Shown in pieces: positions 57,001-64,000 of a DNA stretch of 64,000 bases. Made by a program: the position numbers and the translations under genes. The stretch's first letter is position 1; each line of letters begins with the position of its first letter. The notes under the pieces are model-generated. The model did not search any database, had not been told where the DNA came from, and was given only the letters and a program-made list of their open reading frames with translations. The stretch is from Trogon surrucura (Eukaryota; Chordata; Aves; Trogoniformes; Trogonidae), in contig CM036626.1 of NCBI GenBank assembly GCA_020746105.1, positions 13,658,001 through 13,722,000 of the forward strand, given 5' to 3'.

Positions 57001-59269
57001 GTCCATTTAAGTTTTGCACACAATGTACCACACATCTTTAGGTTGCGGGTCACAGGTGAATGGGGTGTGCTCACTGTTGTGTGCGCATGCATACCGATTA
57101 TGTTTTTAAGAAACTTCCTTTAATTTGATACTGATTTTTTTATATCATGCCAAAAATAAGAGCAGGCTTGAATTGTATTTAAGTGCACTTCTATGTCTTT
57201 AGGCACATAAATGCACTGTAGCTGTGACTTTTTTTTAAGTAGTAAGAGTCCCAAGTGCTGATTTGTGCTAACAAGCCTTGGTTTGTGTTTTCACTCTCTC
57301 AGCCCTGTGTCTGCATACACACTGAACTCTTCAGGGAGCTGCCTTTGTGGGTTTGTTCTAGGCAATAGTTCAGATTGCCTGTGCTAAGGATGTGGAGTGT
57401 CTCTGAAAGCCTGCCATCTCACTTTCGACAGAGAATTACAGAATTTCATATACAAATCCTCTGATTCATTTCAAAATATGATCCTCGTGTTAAAGTTACG
57501 AGCTTTCAGGATAGAATGATGGTTGTCTATACCAAACCTATAAACAGCTTGCACAAGCACTTGACTTGCTGTATTTGGTGTCAGCAGCAGAGATGCTAAC
57601 CTTAAAGAGTTGTCTCCTGTGAAGCAATAGACCCTTGTCTGGAAGCTGTCCAGAAATATGAAGTGTTATTTCCTGATGAAGTTCTTTAGTGTAAGGAAGC
57701 TTCACTGGGAGATATTTTAGTACAGATGTAGAAGTTACCAAAGTTGCCATCATTCTGGAGGAGAGGGGGAAACCACACCACCAAACAACCTGTAAGTATC
57801 AATGGAATTTTGGTATCTGATGGCTTTATGAGGAATTTCACATTTCCATTCTCTATCCTTAAAGCTGTAGCATTCTAAAGCTTAAGACATAGTGCTGCGT
57901 ATTCATGCATCTAGTGCAGTGGTTCAGTGAGGGGCATCTTGTGGGTGCAAAAATATCTGATGAGGGCAAAACTTGTATTTGAATTACCTTTCAGTTTCCA
58001 AACACTGAAGTTAGACAAGAATGCTTTCCATTGAATACAGTGGAATATTACTCATGTTTCTGTATAGAACATAATTACAGGAACTCCAGCCTGTTTGCTT
58101 CCTGTGCTGAATTGTGAGGATATCATCAGAGGATGCATCTTGTCTTCCCGTAACCCACTTTAGCGGTGTATCACATTAAGCACTAAGGGCAGAAGTTTTA
58201 AATGTCACCAATAGGTAATGCATTTCAGTGTTGACAGTTACGCGCATCCAGCGATGAAAAAGGCCTTGTTGCTGTGTGGAATATTGCATTGCTGGGTTAG
58301 CCTCTGTGGGAACCTGGCATAGGTCAGTAAGCTCGTGAGAGGCTGCACAGAACAACGTATTTGTCGTCATTGACACTGCCACCAAACAAATTTACCATTT
58401 ACAAAATTTCAGTTAAAGGCATTTAGGTTGTGCATTCAGACTTCATCTAAGCCTGTCAGAGGGCAAATTGTCATTCTATTGCAAAAAGATCCAAAGTGAC
58501 GGCCCTTCAGGACTGCAGCATCTATCACACATGGAGTAAAGGCGTTACAGGCCATCTTCTGTGCACGTTATTCTCCCTCCGCTGGGCGCTCTCCAAGTTT
58601 CATGGGTGACAGTAAAAGACAGACACGTTAGCTTATAACATCTTGAATTGAAAAACTACTCACTGCAGTACCGCTGCTTGCCTCTGTTCTGGGCGTTCAG
58701 AGGGCTTCACGAGCTGCTCTTGTCTGCTTCTGCATCTGCGCTTATTTCTGTTTGAACACGTAACTGTCAAATGAGGGTGAACCTTGAAGTTCATATTGCA
58801 AAGTAAATCCTCCTTTTTCCAGGTAACCCTTCTTTTCCACTGATGGTCCACTTACCTTAATCTAGATTAACTCACTTAGGTAATTAAAGGTAAAATATGA
58901 ATGAAAATGAGAGAATAGCTTCTCTGGACCCTTACAGTCATTGTGCCAAGTCACGAGAAAACTAGGTCTCTTCACCAAGATTTTCCTCAAATTATGTAAC
59001 TCTAATTTGTCTGTTTGACTGAAATGTGTACTTTTTTTGTTAGCGGGACTTACTGGTAACTCAGATTATTGTTTGAGGCTGGGTACTTGCTTATGAGTAG
59101 CTCTTTCTTAACTGAATATATTACAAAACCTGGTTTTCTTTCTCCTTTCTAAAACTGAAGAGTTTAATCATTATGCACCTAGAATCTTTCCTGGTTCTCT
59201 TTAAAACTCTTTTATTTTTCTTTGTCTCTTTTTCTCTGTTTTAATCTCTTTCCTCTCCTGCTCCCTAAG
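54076..59269 (+). other. DOCK3: DOCK3 intron, 5.2 kb
   Basis: Begins with a (GT)9 run (54093-54110). No transposon was recognised in the remainder. Exon-like segments at 55933-55991 and 57721-57791 were tested and fail on length. Several T-rich tracts occur near 55080-55400. Confidence 0.7.
54093..54110. repeat. (GT)9 microsatellite
   Basis: Nine uninterrupted GT units, 18 nt downstream of the exon o donor. GU-rich runs close to donors can bind splicing proteins such as CELF or TDP-43; any role here is speculation. Confidence 0.92.
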
Positions 59270-59440
59270 GCCTTGGAATATCTTTTCAAGTTCATTGTCC
59301 AATCTCGGATCCTTTACTCCAGAGCTACTTGTGGAATGGAGGAGGAACAGTTCCGCTCCAGCATCCAGGAACTTTTCCAGTCAATCAGATTTGTGCTCAG
59401 CTTGGACAGCAGGAGCTCTGAGACTCTCATCTTCACACAG
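59270..59440 (+). CDS. DOCK3: DOCK3 exon p (171 nt)
   Basis: The acceptor TCTCCTGCTCCCTAAG ends at 59269. The exon reads ALEYLFKFIVQSRILYSRAT, CGMEEEQFRSSIQELFQSIR and FVLSLDSRSSETLIFTQ, phase 0 at both ends. EYxFKxIVQSRxLxSxAT…EEFRxxIQELxxSxRF is the DOCK3/4 helical-repeat signature. The donor CAG|GTTTGC has T at intron positions +3 and +4 and is the least typical of the 17 donors, which makes alternative splicing after this exon plausible. Confidence 0.97.
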
Positions 59441-62400
59441 GTTTGCTACTTCCTGCACTTTAACTGGCAAACCGAAAGGCAGCTGTTTTCTGCACAGGTG
59501 GTATAAATGGGCACGTGATGGTTGAATTCCTGTTAGTAGAGCTTTTCCCCTCTAAAATGCTGGTGGTACTGGAAAACAGCATAGCCCGTTACTGTTAGTA
59601 GGCAGTAGCTTTGCACGGCTTCACAGTTAGAGGTGAGCTGAACTGTGAACTCTCCAGAGGAAAGTGACTTGTCACGTGAGAATACAATTTTTGCGCTTCA
59701 CCAAATAAAGTGCATTTTCTGGTCTGTCTTATGGTTGGCCTTAAGAAATTGAAAATCCTTGACTGTAGTAGCTCAAGTCAATACTTAGGGTCATAGCAAC
59801 TTCAGAGTAGAAAAGCTCAGTTCATGTACTCGCAATCAGATAAACTTAATTCCAGCATACTCTAAAACTACGTTCAGAATCATGTGCAGCCTGACCACAA
59901 GTGTACTGTGATACCGACTTAATAGATTTTTTTTGAATATGGCCCAGATGACCTCAAGAAGGCTTCAGGTGGGCTACTCAGCTAAGTTTTGTTTCACTTT
60001 TGAAAGACTGCTGTCCTAAATGACACACTTCTGTGTTTAAAAGTTGTAAATAGTATCGTCAAATGCACGTGCCTCAGCTCAGAGAACGTTAAAAGGGAAC
60101 ACCTAGAGCTTCCTGGTAATACGAAGGTGATTTGTAATCACTAACTTGCTATTTACAGATGTTTCAAACACCTACTGTAGTTTGCCGAAGAAGCAGTTGC
60201 TGTGAACGCTGCAACAAAACAGGGTGACTCCAGTGGTTAGGGCAGCTGCCAGCAGTGTGATCTCTTTCTTAAGAGGAAAGAACAGCTGCTCTAATCTTTT
60301 ATTTAATCACCCATTAGTGGGTGTAATAAGATGAGCCAGGAACATGAGGAATCGATGCATAGAATCTTGCAGGCAAAGTGACAGTGAGTGGAAACAGCAT
60401 CTCAGGAGTGGAAGCTGTTGAGGGTTCTTTGTTTTCCAGTTGTGTTGATCACAAATGCAGCAGAAGACTAGATTTGAGGATGGAGTTATTTCCCTTTTTT
60501 CTCTTTGTCTCTCTTTTTTTTCTTTTTTTTTTCCCTTGCTTCCTTTCTCTCACTATGCTATTTCTTACTTTGGACTTTTGTAATTTGTAAAGCCTGTCTT
60601 TGAAAAGTTTACTTTTTTGTTTCCCCCTTGCCACTATGTTGCCCCTTGATCCCAATTGCCCCGTAGGCCTCTCAGCCTGGAGGGCAGGCGAGCGGAGCTG
60701 GGACATGTGCCCCACAAAAATGTGGTGGTACTTCAAGGCCGTCATTTAATTCTGTAAGTAACGATCCCCAGAAGCGCACAAGTGTTTCGTCGTGGATGTT
60801 CCCAATTAATCCCTTTTCCCCACCCCAAATGCTCTTCCCTGCATATAAACTGAAATTTAATGTTGTAAGTGGCTGGTACCTTAAAACTAGAGAACGTGAA
60901 GTATTTCAGTGGTTAATGGAACAGCTTATGGCATCCACACACTGAAGAGAGACAGTAGTGAGGGTGTGTGTGAGATTATGTACATCAAATTGTTCAGGAG
61001 AGCAAAGAGTTTATGTACTAGTTCTGGAAAGCTGCCCAACTGTTAAATATCTACAGAAATGCTCAAGGCCTTGGCAAACGTAATTTTCTTCTCACTTGTC
61101 CTCTTACTCGTGGTATTAGAGAGATCTTGATATAGTTCTTTCCAGAAATGAGATTAAAGCTGATTACGTCCTTCCTTCCAGGCAATTAGTTTGACATGAG
61201 TAATGTTCCAGGATATTTTAGGGTGTTGTACAACAAAGGGCCCTTCAAGGAACTGATGAAATGATGTAGCTGTTCCTCAAGGCAGATCCAAAGCTTCCTG
61301 AAGAGATTCCTTAGATTGCTGCTGGATATCCTAAATCACCACGGAAATCCTTCTGCTTTACAGTAATAGTTAGAAACAAGTTCAGGAAAACGCCTGTAAG
61401 GATTTGTTGTGCCTGTATTGTAATTTCACTTGTCTTGTCCCAGAGATAAAGATGATGACTGGATTTGTGGCTGTTACAGCCTTCCAAGAGTACCATGAGC
61501 TATTTAAATGATTCATATTTGTTTATTTTGTTAGTACATTGTATGTATGTAGCAACAAATAGGTGACAACACCCAGGAGGCTATGTGGGGTTTTGTGTAA
61601 TCTGAATTGATTGTAACAAGACAAGATGTTGAGAGAGATAACAAACACGAAGAAGAAAGAGGTAAATTTATATTCAGAATAATTTAATGGACTCTACAGT
61701 GTTAGCTGTAAAAGTAACAGACTTTACTCAAACACTATTAAATAGATATTACTGTTGTTTGAAGGAAAAGATACTTTGAGGGAAGACTTGGCAAAGAGGG
61801 AAGCTGTATGTCACATGGGGTTAGGAGAGGCGTGCCAAGTGTTAGAGCCTGCATGGGAGAGGTACAGAAATGTTTCTGCAATGTGAAAACAAAAAAATCT
61901 GTGAGGAAAAAGAGAACTTGCAGAAAAAAAAGAAAATACTGGTAGGTGGGGAGACTGTGGAAAGGCAAAGCTGAGCAGAGATCTGCAACAAAGTTCAGTA
62001 AACCTGAGCTCCTGCGGGAGATGGGTGAGCTTTGTGCGGAGACAAGGGAGGTGGCGGCAGCAGGAGGGGAAGTGTGCATGGGCGGGGCTGGGGTGGGCAG
62101 ATGGCACTGAGGGGGCCGACTCAAAACCAGCCTGTGCAGCAGCTCAAGAAAAGCAACCAGCTGGGAATTTAGGTAGTTATAATGGGGAAGCAGGTGTGGA
62201 CCTTGGGTGAGTTGTAGAGGAGGGAAAGAGAAGAATTTTAGAATAAGAGAGGTGTGTCATAGTTGTTTGGTGTGACACCAAGTCTGTGCTACTTGAGGGT
62301 AGGGGGATGCATGGAACTGTCTGCTGTTACCAAGGAATTCATTGAAAGTGTGAAATAAGAGATGAGGAGTTTGCTGGTTTTTGTTGTGCTGATACTGTTT

Positions 62401-63019
62401 CTGCACTTTAATAAGCACCCTCAAGGATAGCTCCAGCTTGCTGGGAATACCTGCTATTGCAAGAATCACGTGCGCACTTACTTGCATGACGTGATGCCTC
62501 TCTCACATGAAATTGCACTTCACCCCCCCTGCAGAAATACCGTCACTTGCCAGTGCAGCTATGGTTAAGGGTCTGTCAACATGTTCTTTGCTTCAGAATA
62601 TTTTTTGAAGAGTTTTAACTGTCTTAGATGGTTACTCAGTACAAAAAGTTGGCATGGAATTCTCTAACCAAAAGCAAGTTTTATATTTATTAGTAAATCC
62701 ACAAACATGGACTGCTTTCAGTTCTCTAGCACCTCAATTTTTTTCTGTTTCATAAGCTGTCCTCTAAAATGCAGCCTTTTGAAGCTCTACAGTATGTATG
62801 TGCTAAACTTATCATAAGAGGTACTACTGCACCAGCGCTTAGTTTTTACGTATGTGTGATTTGTTGTTCGCTATTGCAAGATGTTAACACCAGCCATCGT
62901 GTGCTATTCAGTAGCTTTCTGCAGACCCTTAATTCAGTTTTGCTGTTATTTCTGTTTCACTGTGTTTAGCTGCAGTTACGGAGTTCAAAATTTTCAGCTG
63001 CTTCGTTTACTTTTTGCAG
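59441..63019 (+). other. DOCK3: DOCK3 intron, 3.6 kb, with a candidate cassette exon
   Basis: A pyrimidine-rich run at 60485-60550 (CTTTTTTTTCTTTTTT-like) precedes a candidate 87-nt exon at 60667-60753. A GC-richer patch at about 61980-62110 is unexplained. No transposon recognised. Confidence 0.7.
60667..60753 (+). other. DOCK3: Candidate DOCK3 cassette exon (87 nt, stop-free, phase 0)
   Basis: The acceptor GATCCCAATTGCCCCGTAG ends at 60666 after about 58 nt without AG, and the donor TCT|GTAAGT starts at 60754. The 87 nt fit the phase-0 junction between FTQ (59440) and AALLN (63020). They read 29 residues without a stop: ASQPGGQASGAGTCAPQK, then CGGTSRPSFNS. The segment is markedly GC-richer than the flanking intron. 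The peptide is Gly/Ser/Pro-rich, as expected for a flexible loop between helical repeats, and does not resemble known DOCK sequence. It may be an unannotated alternative exon or a chance coincidence. Confidence 0.38.
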
Positions 63020-63212
63020 GCTGCTTTGCTGAACTCCTTCCCCGCTATCTTTGACGAGCTGTTGCAGATGTTCACGGTGCAGGAAGTGGCCGAGTTCGTG
63101 CGGGGCACTCTGGGCAGCATGCCCAGCACAGTGCACATCGGGCAGTCCATGGATGTCGTTAAGCTACAGTCGATCGCACGCACCGTTGACAGCCGCCTCT
63201 TCTCTTTCTCAG
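63020..63212 (+). CDS. DOCK3: DOCK3 exon q (193 nt, last in window)
   Basis: The acceptor TTTACTTTTTGCAG ends at 63019 and the donor GTAGGG starts at 63213. It reads AALLNSFPAIFDELLQMFTV, QEVAEFVRGTLGSMPSTVH, IGQSMDVVKLQSIARTVDS and RLFSFS plus one base (phase 1). In DOCK4 the matching stretch as I remember it is clearly different (SSFPAVYSELLKLFDVREVA), supporting DOCK3. The next exon (expected to continue with a SRR-type sequence) lies beyond the window. Confidence 0.97.
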
Positions 63213-64000
63213 GTAGGGCAGCGCTACCTGAGGCTGAGTCTGGCACTAGCTAAGAATAGAAACGGGTTAGGTTTATTTTGCCATTGCTTTGTTGCAAACA
63301 ATTCATTGCTGAATGCTAATAATCTTGGCAATTATTAATCTTGGCGGCATCACTGTTACATAAATCACTGTGGGTGAGTTTCATAAGTTTTCCTGTGGTA
63401 AAAAATGTTTGTAAATCCATCATGGATAAAACGTAAAAGTTGATAAAAGTATGTACATTAACAAATTAAGTCAATTACTAAAACTGCCAAATTTCACTTG
63501 ATACCTTTTATTACTTTTCGGCTGTTGTCATGGATAGGAAAATAACCTCCTTTCCAGCAAGCTTATTGTCTGAGAAACAGATAAAGTTCTGTGAGAAACT
63601 CAGCACATTCTTTTAAAGTATGTTTAATCTTTATATTTTTAACTTATTTTTCTTCAGCTCAGCATACTAGTAATTCTTTAAGAATTAATTGAATGAAAAG
63701 GGTTGAAGATTGTGAGTTTATTTCCATACATAAACATCTTGAATGAAAGAAGTTATTAAGGGCATAGTGGGAGATAAAAAGCACCATTGGGCTTATCTTC
63801 CCCGCAGGGAGGATCTTCAGTTAGCGCACTCAAATTATTCCACTCAGTGCAAGGTGAGAATGATAACAACACAGAATCATGTTTAAACCATCCATAGTAA
63901 TTGTTTATAAACATAATTTTCCTACCACATTTGAAATTCATCTCAATAAATGTGAGTGGCGAGAATGAGTAGGTTAGTCCAAAGGTGGCTCTAAAACAGA
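63213..64000 (+). other. DOCK3: DOCK3 intron (5' part, runs off the window)
   Basis: AT-rich. A CCCGCAG at 63807 is not followed by DOCK3-like coding sequence. Nothing else recognised. Confidence 0.7.

Larger units (their letters stand above)
1575..63212 (+). other. DOCK3: DOCK3 gene, internal part (17 coding exons, open at both ends)
   Basis: DOCK3 (also called MOCA) is a large, mainly neuronal guanine-nucleotide exchange factor that activates Rac1 and works with ELMO proteins in axon outgrowth and actin control. Seventeen exons spell a continuous protein of about 666 residues with consistent splice phases. It runs from the pre-DHR-1 linker through DHR-1 to the middle helical repeats. DOCK3 is preferred over its closest paralogue DOCK4 because the exons read EIKEEKDFVLKVYTCNNENE, LLRGDMEQIRRENPMIFNRG and GDIRNDLYLTLEKGDFERGG. 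The DOCK4 counterparts I remember diverge clearly at each of these places (for example a MRNDLYITIERG-type DHR-1 start). By length I place the window at roughly residues 185-850 of about 2,000; this is an estimate. SH3 and first exons lie upstream; DHR-2 and the proline-rich tail lie downstream. No promoter, start codon, stop codon or poly(A) site of this gene is in view. Confidence 0.93.

Noticed and set aside
57721-57791. Open segment ending in GTAAGT in the 5.2-kb intron
   Set aside because: 71 nt shifts the frame and the acceptor (GGGAGATATTTTAG) lacks a pyrimidine tract.
1575-63212. DOCK4 or DOCK1/2/5 as the identity of the gene
   Set aside because: DOCK1-type proteins have a GDVRNDIYVTLVQGDF-like DHR-1 start, and DOCK4 as I remember it has MRNDLYITIERG and SSFPAVYSELLKLF. 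The window reads DIRNDLYLTLEKGDFERGG and NSFPAIFDELLQMF, the DOCK3 type, along its whole length.
1-64000. tRNA, rRNA, CRISPR, bacterial operon or phage features
   Set aside because: No cloverleaf with A/B boxes, rRNA signature, regular spacer arrays or prokaryotic gene layout was seen.

Overview
This window is vertebrate genomic DNA, almost certainly from a bird. It carries the middle part of one large multi-exon gene on the + strand. The bird assignment rests on several CR1 LINE copies with the typical 3' end (…ATTCTGTGATTC) and on an avian-type endogenous retrovirus LTR. There is no bacterial-style coding; nearly all open frames are chance frames inside introns.

The gene is DOCK3 (dedicator of cytokinesis 3; DOCK-B subfamily). 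Seventeen coding exons were located by translation and GT-AG splice sites: 1575-1616, 2826-2980, 16016-16097, 20800-20860, 23748-23895, 30294-30382, 33714-33839, 43067-43191, 48495-48657, 49149-49255, 49956-50127, 50730-50827, 52857-52940, 53287-53387, 53994-54075, 59270-59440 and 63020-63212. They sum to 1,999 nt (about 666 codons). Splice phases agree at every junction and there are no frameshifts or stops, so the gene looks intact. The encoded part starts in the linker before the DHR-1 domain, covers DHR-1 (a C2-like membrane-binding domain; exons 43067-50127), and continues into the helical repeat region before DHR-2. The first exons (SH3 and N-terminal helical region) lie upstream of the window. 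The remaining helical repeats, the catalytic DHR-2 domain and the proline-rich tail lie downstream.

The introns hold a young-over-old layering of retroelements. There are two very decayed amniote-age CR1/L3-like LINE pieces (about 5560-6380 and 27485-27890) and several avian CR1 copies (9243-9379, 15006-15695, 23057-23473, 44524-45768). There is an ERV LTR (22624-about 23645) and a possible second LTR (39149-about 39360). Two loci are nested: a + strand CR1 sits inside a - strand CR1 near 15 kb, and a CR1 sits inside the LTR near 23 kb.

The most interesting observations are possible unannotated alternative exons of DOCK3. One is an 18-nt microexon at 37696-37713, inside the intron at the entry to DHR-1. 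It has a very long polypyrimidine tract, a TGC motif next to the acceptor, a GTAAGT donor and a preserved reading frame. The other is an 87-nt stop-free, frame-preserving cassette at 60667-60753, directly downstream of the constitutive exon with the least typical donor in the window. Both are inferences from sequence and need RNA evidence.
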